Assembly (NCBI RefSeq): GCF_003666015.1
Contig: NZ_QPLT01000015.1
Span: forward strand, 1 to 64,000
Length of the DNA stretch: 64,000 nt
From: Halorubrum sp. Atlit-26R
GTDB lineage: Archaea; Halobacteriota; Halobacteria; Halobacteriales; Haloferacaceae
Direction: 5' to 3'
Below, in pieces: positions 8,107 through 16,814 of this stretch (position 1 is the stretch's first letter; each line of letters begins with the position of its first letter). The position numbers and the translations under genes were made by a program. The notes under the pieces are model-generated. The model ran no database searches, was not told where the DNA came from, and saw only the letters and a program-made list of their open reading frames with translations.

Positions 8107-8132
8107 TCCGAATCGACACCACTCGATTCGGA
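8107..8132. promoter_or_regulatory. 9-bp inverted repeat behind a TATA box, in a divergent intergenic region
   Basis: TCCGAATCG (8107-8115) and CGATTCGGA (8124-8132) with an 8-bp spacer. A TATA-like TTATAAG sits at 8094-8100. The palindrome lies where transcription of the 8158 gene would begin, the usual place for a haloarchaeal repressor site. The HTH protein at 7209-8003 is the obvious candidate binder (inference). Confidence 0.5.
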
Positions 8133-8157
8133 ACAACGCGCAATCATTCCCCACTTG

Positions 8158-8757
8158 ATGCTTCGAGTGCCGATGAACGGCAACCAGACGACGAACACGC
8201 TTGAACAGCACGCATCTCGGAGAGAGTACACTGTCCAACTCTTCGAAGAAATGGACAAAGAGCCAGGCACAGTCTCTCACGCAGCCGGAGGGATAATCGC
8301 CACGACAGCGCTCAAAGACGGGGCCGATGAAGTCGTGAATCTGATCAAGGATCCACAGGTATGGAGGGTAGAGGCCTGTCTCAGTGATCGTAGTACGGCA
8401 ATCAGGATTGCCGATACAGTTGTCACGGTCCCTGAAACGATCGCCACGGCGGTGCGGATCCACTACGAAGACGACGACAAGATCCGGACCCTCCAATTGT
8501 TAGGGACAGACACCTCTCGAGCCCATCGATACGAGACTGCCGTCGCGCAGTTCCTCCTGACATTCACGGAGGCCGCCAACGGCGCGTCTCTCGACAAAGG
8601 CGAGCTGGCCGACAATCTCGGTCGCTGGCATCGGAACCTCACTGGCGACACGATCAGCCCGGTGTGGATCGGGCGGACGCTTCAGGCGCTCGATGTCGAG
8701 ACAACCGAGCGGGCGGTCCCCGACCGGCAGTGGATCAACGGAGAGCTCATGGAATAA
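8158..8757 (+). CDS. Uncharacterised protein with a helical C-terminus
   Basis: A 199-residue soluble protein (MLRVPMNGNQTTNTLEQ); ATG 8173 is an alternative start. The N-terminal half is mixed alpha/beta (IIATTALKDGADEVVNLIKD; ACLSDRSTAIRIADTVVTVP). The C-terminal 70 residues read like a helical bundle (ANGASLDKGELADNLGRWHR, DTISPVWIGRTLQALDVETT), a pattern also seen in replicative DNA-binding domains that monitor target sites. No family recognised. Divergent from the membrane HTH protein with a shared palindrome, so probably regulated by it. Confidence 0.5.
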   Translation: MLRVPMNGNQTTNTLEQHASRREYTVQLFEEMDKEPGTVSHAAGGIIATTALKDGADEVVNLIKDPQVWRVEACLSDRSTAIRIADTVVTVPETIATAVRIHYEDDDKIRTLQLLGTDTSRAHRYETAVAQFLLTFTEAANGASLDKGELADNLGRWHRNLTGDTISPVWIGRTLQALDVETTERAVPDRQWINGELME

Positions 8758-9026
8758 TTACATGGCTTGGAGCGTTCGGACAAAGCTCCGAGACTACAGA
8801 TGTCTCTGGCCTCGACTCGAGGCAGTATCTCGCTACTCGATACACCACCGACGTGGTTGACAGAGAACTCTCACCGAACGACTATTACGACGATCTCCGG
8901 GTGTTCCGGTCGTCGCCGGACCTGAGTCACGAGTCCATTCGTGCGTCCGTTGAGACAGCGTCGACGGTAACTCGGTAGAAAGAAGCTGACTACTAATCTG
9001 TCCAGGGCACACGCGACTGTGCTCGG
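8758..9026. other. Intergenic stretch with a possible degraded reading frame
   Basis: A plus-strand frame ending at a TAG at 8976-8978 reads SRQYLATRYTTDVVDRELSP then YYDDLRVFRSSPDLSH, which looks protein-like but has no proper start and overlaps nothing recognised. It may be the tail of a decayed gene. It marks the border between the accessory DNA to the left and the glycosylation locus to the right. Confidence 0.25.
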
Positions 9027-9797
9027 TTAGTTATCGACGACTGCTTCGTCCACTTCATCATCCGCTTCCGGCTCCTCACCGCCCTCTAGTTCGTCGAGGC
9101 GCTCCTCGGCGCGGTCGCGGTCTTCGGGGTAGCCCACGTCGATACGCCAGCCGTCCAGCCGGATCGCGTCGATGGTGCGGCCGGACTGGATGAGGAGATC
9201 GATCGCGTCGGGGAGTTCGTACTCGCCGCGGTCCGAGGGCTGAACGAGGTGGCACGCGTGAAAGATGGCGGGCGTGAACGTGTAGAAGCCGGTCATCACG
9301 AGGTTGCTCGGCGGGTCGTCGGGCTTCTCGACGACCTCGACGACCTCTCCGTACTCGTTGGTGTCGAGGACGCCGTAGCGCGAGGCCTCCTCGTAGGGCA
9401 CCTCCTCGACGAGGAACGCGGCGTCGGCGCGGGCCTCTTTTTGACGGCTGGCCACGTCGGCGAGGTTCCCGCGGAAGACGTTGTCGCCGAGCATCAGCAT
9501 GAAGTCGCCATCAACGTGGGGCTCGGCTTGGAGGATAGCGTGGGCGAGTCCGAGCTGTTCGCGCTGGTGCGCGTACGTGATCGGTACGTCGCGGTACTCG
9601 TCGCCGTAACGGTCGATTATCTGTTCGGCCTTGTAGCCGACGACGACGATGAGTTCCGTCGCGCCGGCGTCGATCAGGTTGTCGAAGACATCCTCGATGA
9701 GGGGCGTTCCGTTAACCTCGACGAGCACCTTCGGTTTGTCGTCGGTGAGCGGTCGGAGGCGTGTTCCTTTGCCCGCGGCGAGTACGACTGCTTGCAT
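9027..9797 (-). CDS. aglF: Sugar-1-phosphate nucleotidyltransferase (AglF-like)
   Basis: A 256-residue enzyme activating a sugar-1-phosphate to an NDP-sugar for the glycan pathway. It starts MQAVVLAAGKGTRLRPLTDD, the nucleotide-binding signature of the RmlA/GlmU-like GT-A fold, with KPKVLVEVNG following. Further landmarks are HIV-like metal/sugar residues in MLGDNVFRG and EKPDDPPSNLVMTGFY. The start is fixed by the signature; the upstream open frame is spurious. In Haloferax AglF is a glucose-1-phosphate uridylyltransferase of N-glycosylation, and the locus here supports that role. Substrate is by analogy only. The C-terminus is strongly acidic. Confidence 0.8.
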   Translation of the reverse strand: MQAVVLAAGKGTRLRPLTDDKPKVLVEVNGTPLIEDVFDNLIDAGATELIVVVGYKAEQIIDRYGDEYRDVPITYAHQREQLGLAHAILQAEPHVDGDFMLMLGDNVFRGNLADVASRQKEARADAAFLVEEVPYEEASRYGVLDTNEYGEVVEVVEKPDDPPSNLVMTGFYTFTPAIFHACHLVQPSDRGEYELPDAIDLLIQSGRTIDAIRLDGWRIDVGYPEDRDRAEERLDELEGGEEPEADDEVDEAVVDN

Positions 9798-9962
9798 AGT
9801 TTGGTGATACTGGTGGGGTCGCAAATACTTTGTTACCGATCCGGCCATTCTGTGATGGAACACCGAGTCTGGATATAGACCGTATTCTGTGATTGCGAAA
9901 GCGCGGTATTGATACGTGATCAGTCGAAAGCGGGCAACTGACGAACCCCCCGTGATCCGCAC

Positions 9963-11387
9963 ATGAAATACGGCCGAACCTCGATGATCGACTTCTTGTC
10001 GAAGATCGTCATGTCTTTTTCGGGGTTCGTCGCGACAATAGTCCTCACTAGAACGCTCGGTCAAGAGCGATACGGGGCGTACGTCGTCGTCTTGTCAGTG
10101 CTAGCGTGGGTCGCGATCGCGGGGAATCTCGGTCTGTCTCCGGCAGTCAAAAAGCGCGTGAGCGAGGCCGACGACGGGAACTACGTCGTCTCCGGCGTTA
10201 TTGTGCAGTTGATCCTGTACGCGATTGTCGCCATCTGCCTCTGGATCGCTCGTCCGTATCTAAACGCCTACATGGAAGTCGATGCGACGGGGATACTCAT
10301 CCTGTTGTTGGCAGTCAAGCTCGCGATGGACTTCGTCCAAGCCGTTCTCGAAGGCCAGCATTTGGTACACATTTCGAGTCTCCTCTCACCGGTCCAGTGG
10401 ACCAGTCGAAGCGTCGTACAGGTCGCACTCGTGTTGGCGGGGTTCGGACTCACAGGAGCGTTCGCAGGATACGTCGTCGGTGCCGTCGTCGCAGTGCTCG
10501 TCGGGGCATATTTCGCGTCGTTCAACCTGTCTCGCCCGTCTCGTCAGGACTTCGATCGGTTGAGGTCGTACGCGCAGTTCTCTTGGCTCGCGTCGGTGAA
10601 AGGCCGGACGTTCCTTTCGATGGACACACTCGTGCTCGCTGTCTTCGTTTCGAACAGTGTTATCGCGGTCTACGAGATTGCATGGAATCTCGCGTCGCTG
10701 TTTGCCATCTTCGGGTCATCGGTCAGACGCACGCTGTTTCCCGAGATGAGTAGGATATCTTCAATTGAGGGAGCAAACGATGAGATAGCGGAACTGTTGC
10801 GTGTCAGTCTCGCGTACTCCGGGTTGTTCATTATCCCAGGGCTGGTTGGCGCGGCGATCGTAGGTGATGTCGTTTTGACGATCTACGGTTCCGGCTTCCA
10901 GACCGGGTACTACATCCTACTCATCCTGACCTTCGCTCGACTGCTGTACGGGTATCAAGGGCAGTTGCTCACAGCACTTGACGGTATCAATCGTCCCGAC
11001 CTGACATTTCGAATCAACGGAGTATTCGTCGCTGTGAATCTCGTTTTGAATATCTTACTGACGTGGCAATACGGCTGGTATGGAGCCGCTGTCGCGACAA
11101 CGGTATCTGCCGCACTTGGAATGGTGTTCAGTTACTACTACGCGAACCAGATCATTGGTGTTACTGTACCGATCGACGTTATCGGCAAACAACTGTTCGC
11201 AGCAGGCGTCATGGCACTCAGCGTGTACGGAGGTCGACTTTTGATTGGCGATTCACTGCCACTCGTATCCGTTCTCGTCATCGGTGGTGCGGGTGTGTAC
11301 TTTTCTGTATTATTAGCTATCTCACAGGATTTCCGTACAACTGTCGGGAGGAATATCCCATTCAAGATTCAGGACTTCGGCGAGTGA
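9963..11387 (+). CDS. Polysaccharide flippase, Wzx/MATE-like (AglR-type)
   Basis: A 474-residue integral membrane protein with about 12-14 hydrophobic helices across its length, beginning SMIDFLSKIVMSFSGFVATI and the typical TRTLGQERYGAYVVVLSVLA of the polysaccharide biosynthesis/Wzx family. Conserved central parts are YAQFSWLASVKGRTFLSMD and SSVRRTLFPEMSRIS. In haloarchaea such proteins (AglR in Haloferax) are linked to translocation of lipid-linked sugar across the membrane. It is divergent from aglF with a 165-bp gap. It probably flips the dolichol-linked glycan made by this locus. Confidence 0.8.
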   Translation: MKYGRTSMIDFLSKIVMSFSGFVATIVLTRTLGQERYGAYVVVLSVLAWVAIAGNLGLSPAVKKRVSEADDGNYVVSGVIVQLILYAIVAICLWIARPYLNAYMEVDATGILILLLAVKLAMDFVQAVLEGQHLVHISSLLSPVQWTSRSVVQVALVLAGFGLTGAFAGYVVGAVVAVLVGAYFASFNLSRPSRQDFDRLRSYAQFSWLASVKGRTFLSMDTLVLAVFVSNSVIAVYEIAWNLASLFAIFGSSVRRTLFPEMSRISSIEGANDEIAELLRVSLAYSGLFIIPGLVGAAIVGDVVLTIYGSGFQTGYYILLILTFARLLYGYQGQLLTALDGINRPDLTFRINGVFVAVNLVLNILLTWQYGWYGAAVATTVSAALGMVFSYYYANQIIGVTVPIDVIGKQLFAAGVMALSVYGGRLLIGDSLPLVSVLVIGGAGVYFSVLLAISQDFRTTVGRNIPFKIQDFGE

Positions 11388-11630
11388 TAAGCGAACATGT
11401 AAACCGAACGTGGAGCGTAATAGCGCAGAGCAAGTTGAGCAGGAGCAGCACCTGTGTGACCTCGGCTACAGGTAGACACATATCAGTCGGATTGTAGCGT
11501 GAACACATTTTATCAGCTCTCCTGCCCAACATGCTAAAGCTATTTAATATTCCATAGCTACACGCGACTATGTAGGCTTTAGTTCTTGAGAAAAGAGAAT
11601 ACGGAGTAACCCCGAGTGGGTGTGGCCTTG

Positions 11631-12368
11631 ATGGGAATAGTTGATCAAGTTCTGGTGTGGGCTGGTCGCACTCGCGATATCGTTGCGCTTCGGACCGGTG
11701 CATTCGGAGACTTGATGGACGTCTCCGTGGACGGATACGGTTCGCGGTTTCACATCGATACGTACCGGGAGCTATGGCGGGTTCGTGACCTCGTCGGAGA
11801 GCGAGAAGTCATTAGCCATCTCCTGTCTGAACTGGATGAGGGGTCAACCTTCTGGGACGTCGGCGCTAACATCGGCACACATAGTTGTATCTGCGCAAGC
11901 AAGGCATCGGAAGTTGTGGCTTTCGAGCCGAACCCCGAAACACGGACACGTCTCGAGGAGAACGCGAAGCTCGCTGCTGGCAGCATCCAAACGAGGGCGG
12001 AAGCCCTCTCTAACGAATCCGGAGAAGGAAGACTCTCGAGTACTGATGACTACGCCGAGGGAACACACGAGATCACCGAGTCGGGTGGAACGAGAGTAGC
12101 GACCGCACGTGGGGATGATCTGTTTGGTGATATCCCCTCCCCTGACGTAATCAAAATCGATGTCGAAGGACACGAATTAGCGGCGCTTGAGGGAATGCAG
12201 GATGTGCTCACGAAGTCCTCTCACGTATTGGTCGAAGTACACCGAGGGGTGGACCTTGAGGACGTACAAGCGCTCGTTTCAGAGTCTGGACTCGAGACAC
12301 ACCTGTGGTCCAAACGGGACGGCGAACAGTTTGTGGTTGGCGAAAAATTGGAAATTAATGCTGACTGA
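11631..12368 (+). CDS. FkbM-family SAM-dependent methyltransferase
   Basis: A 245-residue protein starting MGIVDQVLVWAGRTRDIVAL (GTG 11616 also possible). The Rossmann SAM site is TFWDVGANIGTHSCICASKA followed by VVAFEPNPETRTRLEENAKL, and the FkbM signature VIKIDVEGHELAALEGM is complete. Such enzymes O-methylate sugars; AglP of Haloferax methylates a uronic acid of the N-glycan. The gene likely does the same here. AT-rich TATA-like DNA (CTATTTAATATT, about 11545) precedes it. Codon use is less GC-rich than in the core genes. Confidence 0.8.
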   Translation: MGIVDQVLVWAGRTRDIVALRTGAFGDLMDVSVDGYGSRFHIDTYRELWRVRDLVGEREVISHLLSELDEGSTFWDVGANIGTHSCICASKASEVVAFEPNPETRTRLEENAKLAAGSIQTRAEALSNESGEGRLSSTDDYAEGTHEITESGGTRVATARGDDLFGDIPSPDVIKIDVEGHELAALEGMQDVLTKSSHVLVEVHRGVDLEDVQALVSESGLETHLWSKRDGEQFVVGEKLEINAD

Positions 12369-12371
12369 TTA

Positions 12372-12390
12372 ACTATTCGTGTTGAATAGT
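12372..12390 (+). terminator. Hairpin just after the FkbM gene
   Basis: ACTATTC and GAATAGT form a 7-bp stem with loop GTGTT, starting 4 bp after the TGA at 12366-12368. It is possibly a transcription end or an mRNA 3' structure. Confidence 0.35.
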
Positions 12391-12523
12391 GAAACGAGTA
12401 AGGCCAACACCAGTAATTCAGATGTCCGGCTAAAGATTACTGAAACTTGCTCGATATGCTTGATAAGAATAAACATCTAAGCTCCATCGTTAGAGTAATT
12501 ACCACCACACAAAACATCGGAGC

Positions 12524-14242
12524 ATGACGGATTACATCCTCTCATTCAAGCCAGCTATCGGTGATTACGGAGATCATGACCCTAGTAGCGCACTATTCAA
12601 GGACGGGAAATTAGTTTTTGCTGTCGAAGAAGAACGTTTCACCCGCCAAAAACACGCTAAGGGTCAGTTCCCACGAAACGCTATAGAGGCATGTCTTGAA
12701 TTTGGTGAGATCGATTTGGGCGACCTCAACAAAATCATCTTGCCTTATCAGCCGGAGCTCCAACTCAATATATGGCAGCACTATTTCAAACAGCAAGCAC
12801 TAAAACCGGACAACACCCTTGAGAAGGTCTTAGGACTTGAGCGGTTCGCAAAGGGAATAATATCGAAGAAATTCATCGATGGGTATTCCGTTGGCCCGGT
12901 TAAGAATGAACTACGGAAGATTAGTGATTCGGTTCCTCGGATCGAACACAAACCACATCACCGATGTCACGCTGCGAGCGCGTTTTACCCGTCCGATTTC
13001 GACGAAGCTGTCGTTGTAACAGTAGACGGTAGAGGAGAGTACGATGCGACCGCTGTGTGGAAGGGTACAGAGGTTGGTGTCGAACGACTAGAGACGTTCG
13101 AGTTCCCGAACAGCCTCGGCTACTTCTATGCCGTTGTGACCGAGTTCCTTGGCTATCATTCGTTTAATGGTGAGGGGAAGGTGATGGGACTCGCTCCCTA
13201 CGGGGGGGACAACACTAGGATCCGAAGAACACTCGAATCCTGTATCTCCACCGGCGCGGACTACGATGTTACTGATCTTACCGGCGATGGAATCGAGGCA
13301 GGAGTTCAGAAGTTAGAGGACATCTTTAATCGTGAGCGCAAGGACTCACCGAGTGAGTTCACAGACTGGGAGAAGGATCTCGCACGGGTCACACAGGAGT
13401 TGACCGAAGAAATTGTTTGTTCGATTGTCGAGTGGCATGTCCGCCAACTCGGTATCTCTGATGTCTGTCTCGCGGGCGGAGTTGCACTTAACTGTAAAAT
13501 GAATAAGACCGTTGAGCAACTTGAGGTAGTAGACGATCTTTTCATCCAACCAGCGGCACACGACGCTGGTCTTGCCCTTGGTGCCGGAATGCTGGAGTCG
13601 ACACCCAGCGAAACGCCGTCGATGACCAATGCGTACTGGGGGCCCGAGTACACCGGCGAAATCGAACCTGTACTTGAGGAGTCGAAGCTAGAGTACGAGG
13701 AGGTCGACAACCCCATCGAAGTTACCGCTGACGCGCTGGCAGACGGTGAGCTGGTTGGATGGTACCAAGGCCGCCTCGAGCTCGGGCCGCGGGCGCTCGG
13801 AAACCGTAGTATCCTTGCTGACCCTCGGACGGTCGAATCACGAGATCGGGTAAACAAGTACGTCAAGCATCGCGAAGAGTGGCGACCGTTCGCTCCGTCG
13901 ATGAAAGAAGAAGCGCTCGATGACTACCTAGTAAATGCCACATCGTCGCCGTTTATGATTAAGACCTACGAGGTCCGAGAGCAAAAGCGGGACGAAATTG
14001 CTGCCGCACTACATCCAGGAGACGAGACGACGCGACCCCAGACGGTCAACCACGAGCAGAATCCCCGTTACTACGATCTCCTCTCCGAGTTTGAGAGCCG
14101 AACTGGTGTGCCTGTTCTCTTGAACACGTCTTTCAACGATCACGCAGAGCCTATCGTCACTAAACCTGTTGAGGCCATCAAAGACTTCTACGGGATGGGG
14201 CTCGATAAGCTCGTCTTAGAGGACTACGTACTTAGAAAGTAA
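12524..14242 (+). CDS. Carbamoyltransferase (NodU/CmcH/TobZ family)
   Basis: A 572-residue enzyme that transfers a carbamoyl group from carbamoyl phosphate, via a carbamoyl-adenylate, to a hydroxyl of a sugar or antibiotic. The N-terminal Kae1-like half shows DHDPSSALFKDGKLVFAVEE, the metal-binding HHRCHAASAFYPS and VTVDGRGEYDA. ATP-site residues are in LAGGVALNCKMN. The C-terminal YrdC-like half has GRLELGPRALGNRSILADP and EEWRPFAPS. Full length for the family. Its place between a sugar methyltransferase and sulfatase-like genes points to carbamoylation of a surface-glycan sugar. Promoter TATA is weak; codon use is AT-richer than core genes. Confidence 0.85.
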   Translation: MTDYILSFKPAIGDYGDHDPSSALFKDGKLVFAVEEERFTRQKHAKGQFPRNAIEACLEFGEIDLGDLNKIILPYQPELQLNIWQHYFKQQALKPDNTLEKVLGLERFAKGIISKKFIDGYSVGPVKNELRKISDSVPRIEHKPHHRCHAASAFYPSDFDEAVVVTVDGRGEYDATAVWKGTEVGVERLETFEFPNSLGYFYAVVTEFLGYHSFNGEGKVMGLAPYGGDNTRIRRTLESCISTGADYDVTDLTGDGIEAGVQKLEDIFNRERKDSPSEFTDWEKDLARVTQELTEEIVCSIVEWHVRQLGISDVCLAGGVALNCKMNKTVEQLEVVDDLFIQPAAHDAGLALGAGMLESTPSETPSMTNAYWGPEYTGEIEPVLEESKLEYEEVDNPIEVTADALADGELVGWYQGRLELGPRALGNRSILADPRTVESRDRVNKYVKHREEWRPFAPSMKEEALDDYLVNATSSPFMIKTYEVREQKRDEIAAALHPGDETTRPQTVNHEQNPRYYDLLSEFESRTGVPVLLNTSFNDHAEPIVTKPVEAIKDFYGMGLDKLVLEDYVLRK

Positions 14243-14601
14243 TTCTTCTGAAGCGTATTCAATAACACCAGAATTTCGTTTCTCACCAGCATTTTGGGCT
14301 CTTCGAAGTAAGAATGGATTGTTGGCATGTCCATACACCGGTAGCTCTGCCATTGTTCTTCAAACGGAGACTCGTAGAACCACAAAGTAGGAACCTAATC
14401 TGACGGACTCCGGTTTAATCCCTCATTCTGTGTAGCCGTATTTCGGCGTTTGTGTACTGGTCCGTGGTTTGAGAATCATCCGTACAGGTACAGAGAAGCA
14501 GGATCCACGCCATTTTATATACTTGTACGGCAGAGGAACAATCAAAATCGGATATTACAATGAGTAAAGTAAACCTTCGAGAATCAACTGGTGTTGTCTA
14601 A
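14243..14601 (+). promoter_or_regulatory. 359-bp intergenic region with TATA box and a 13-codon leader frame
   Basis: No full gene is seen. A TATA-like TTTTATATACTT lies at about 14512-14523, so transcription should start near 14545. The first ATG after that (14560) opens a 13-residue frame (MSKVNLRESTGVV) whose TAA at 14599-14601 touches the ATG of the next gene at 14602, in the same frame. It could be a leader peptide or a coupling device. The rest of the region is AT-rich and featureless. Confidence 0.4.
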
Positions 14602-15555
14602 ATGGGAACCACGGATTCTGTTCGGCACATAGTAGGCGAGCTACGGGAGAACGGAGGTAACTGGGGTTGGTGGCGAGGGCGTATTCGCCGGTATATCAAC
14701 GAACCTGTTCAACAGTCATTATCGCCACGATCGGAATCAACAAATTTCTTAGATAAACAATGGGATACGTTAGTGATTATTGATGGGTGTCGAGCAGATC
14801 TTTTTGAGGAACTCAACTTCGATAACTCGTTCGACCACTACGAACGAGTACGAAGTAACGCGAGTGCGACCCCAGAGTGGCTACAACACACATTCAACGA
14901 GCATGGAGACATCGTCTACATCAGCTCGAATCCAATGGTGTCACGACATCAACCTGACGCGTTTCACGAGATGGTGGAGGTGTGGCGTGATAATCTCGAT
15001 CCAGAAACATCAGTCGTGCCTCCCGAAGCAATTACGGAAGCAGCGCTGAAAGCCAGAGAGGAATATCCAAATAAGCGTCTGATAGTTCATTATCTCCAGC
15101 CTCACTACCCGTTCATCGGGTATCCAGATTTGAACTATACTAATATGACGTACGACGATCTCGGACTTGATGCGAAGAACCACCAACATGAGGATATCGC
15201 TAGTACATGGGACGCACTTCGTGAGGGGTTGGTCGAGAAAGACGAGACTCTCGAAGCCTACGCCGAAAACTTAAAAGTCGTGATGGAAGATGTTAACTCT
15301 CTGCTCAATCAGCTTGACGAGCGGGTCGTAGTTACTTCTGATCACGGGAACATGTACGGAGGGAGGTCGTGGCCAGTTCCGATTCGGGTGTTTGGACATC
15401 CGCGTAATCTTCGCCTCGGTGAACTCGTGACAGTACCGTGGGGAGTAGATGAGGGGCCGAGGCGAGAGATCAAAAATGATAGTGTGAGCGCTGAGTCTAA
15501 CGCGACAGACGAAACGGTTAGTGAGCGGCTCCAAGGGCTCGGCTATCTGGAGTGA
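14602..15555 (+). CDS. Alkaline-phosphatase-superfamily (sulfatase-like) protein, short form
   Basis: A 317-residue protein of the AP/sulfatase fold. Metal-site segments are WDTLVIIDGCRADLFEEL near residue 55 and VVVTSDHGNMYGG near 240. The nucleophile region appears as RSNASATPEWLQHTF, unlike the C/S-x-P-x-R of classic sulfatases. The central HYLQPHYPFIGYPD is typical of the haloarchaeal short form. The C-terminus ends SERLQGLGYLE, a motif shared by all four such proteins of this locus. No signal peptide or membrane helix. It is closely akin to the protein at 21525. The reaction (sulfo-, phospho- or phosphoglycol-type transfer or hydrolysis on the glycan) is not known. Confidence 0.75.
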   Translation: MGTTDSVRHIVGELRENGGNWGWWRGRIRRYINEPVQQSLSPRSESTNFLDKQWDTLVIIDGCRADLFEELNFDNSFDHYERVRSNASATPEWLQHTFNEHGDIVYISSNPMVSRHQPDAFHEMVEVWRDNLDPETSVVPPEAITEAALKAREEYPNKRLIVHYLQPHYPFIGYPDLNYTNMTYDDLGLDAKNHQHEDIASTWDALREGLVEKDETLEAYAENLKVVMEDVNSLLNQLDERVVVTSDHGNMYGGRSWPVPIRVFGHPRNLRLGELVTVPWGVDEGPRREIKNDSVSAESNATDETVSERLQGLGYLE

Positions 15556-15604
15556 TTTAACGCCGGGTTTAATAACCATCTCCAAGAGATGAGAGTAACA
15601 ACCA

Positions 15605-16777
15605 ATGACCACTTTAGAAATAAACGGGATTGAAAATAACTTTGACAACGTCTACATTTACGTTGCTGACGCATTGCGGATGGACTATCTTAGTCCGTCG
15701 CTTCGAGACAATCACGGATTTACGAAGACCATCTCAAGCGGCACATTCAGTCCACCGGGGTTCGCGACACTCGTTACGGGGCGCTATCCCCATGAACACG
15801 GCGTCTACGGTTTTCATCATGAACTGGATTCTGAGATGGAAACCATATTTACCGCATTTCCAACAGTCAATACTGGTTTCTACCGTGGTATCGGCCAAAT
15901 TGGAGAAGTACTTGGTGCAGAACACGATGTCCCTTCAGAACCGTTCGAGTTAGATGAGCCGTTCTTAATTATGGAACGTGATCTACTGACCCACGTTCCA
16001 TACGCAAAAGACCAACAAACCACGATACCGGAAGGAACTGAATCGTATTGGAAAGAAGTCCGAACAGATCGCGGCAAGCTTATTGACGATTATGAGCGTT
16101 CGGCGCGTCTTTCTGCCGAGCGATTTAAATCGAGAGTCGCCGAATTAGAGGAGAAAGAGATTCTGGAGGATACGCTCGTAATCCTGACCGCGGATCACGG
16201 TGAAACACTTGGGGAGAATGGACTTGTGGGGCACCGACACTCAATCACACCTGAGATATCGTACGTTCCCACGTTGATTTACAACGAGGGAGCGAGTATT
16301 CACCAAGATCTTATCGGACATACAGATATCTTCCCGATCGTTGCGAACGCATTAGGAAAAAAAGATCAAGTCCCGAATGATGTGCTAACCCATGAGATAT
16401 CGGAAACAAGTAACCGGGCAGTATATCTGACTGAGAGTGCAGATATGGATTCTGAAGGAGTTTGGGGACCAAACGGTGGTTACGTCTTCGTAAATGAAGG
16501 ACTGGTTTCGCGTCTGAAGTGGATTGTGGTGAAGATGGCAATTAGTGGAGCGAGATACTACCATCGACGGCGACCGCTGTCTGTGATCAAGCACGGGATG
16601 GAAGGGTTACTATCTCAGCCTCTCAAATATGGAAACCCGCAGTTCAGCGAAGAATTCGCTGAGAAAGTCGTCAAGAACGCCTTAGAGGACCAGATAGAAG
16701 GAGAGGATCGTGAGTTATCTAGCGAAGCCGAAGCCAGACTTCGAGAACTGGGTTACATGGAGGAGGCGAATAAGTAA
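15605..16777 (+). CDS. Sulfatase-like alkaline-phosphatase-superfamily protein
   Basis: A 390-residue protein, 49 bp after the previous gene and probably cotranscribed. Metal residues lie in NVYIYVADALRMDYLSP, the nucleophile region in SGTFSPPGFATLVTGRYPHE, and the C-terminal metal site in VILTADHGETLGENGLVGHR with SITPEISYVPTLIY. It has the general sulfatase layout but is shorter than the 450-500 residues of classic forms. The C-terminus (EARLRELGYMEE) again has the locus-wide LGY ending. Cytoplasmic by sequence (no signal peptide). Target is inferred to be glycan-linked sulfate or phosphate. Confidence 0.8.
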   Translation: MTTLEINGIENNFDNVYIYVADALRMDYLSPSLRDNHGFTKTISSGTFSPPGFATLVTGRYPHEHGVYGFHHELDSEMETIFTAFPTVNTGFYRGIGQIGEVLGAEHDVPSEPFELDEPFLIMERDLLTHVPYAKDQQTTIPEGTESYWKEVRTDRGKLIDDYERSARLSAERFKSRVAELEEKEILEDTLVILTADHGETLGENGLVGHRHSITPEISYVPTLIYNEGASIHQDLIGHTDIFPIVANALGKKDQVPNDVLTHEISETSNRAVYLTESADMDSEGVWGPNGGYVFVNEGLVSRLKWIVVKMAISGARYYHRRRPLSVIKHGMEGLLSQPLKYGNPQFSEEFAEKVVKNALEDQIEGEDRELSSEAEARLRELGYMEEANK

Positions 16778-16814
16778 ACGCCAAAATGCGCTGTTAACAG
16801 AGCGGCACCGTGGA

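Noticed and set aside
8789-8978. Separate gene after the 8158 gene
   Set aside because: Protein-like in places but has no start of its own and no recognisable domain; kept only as a possible remnant.
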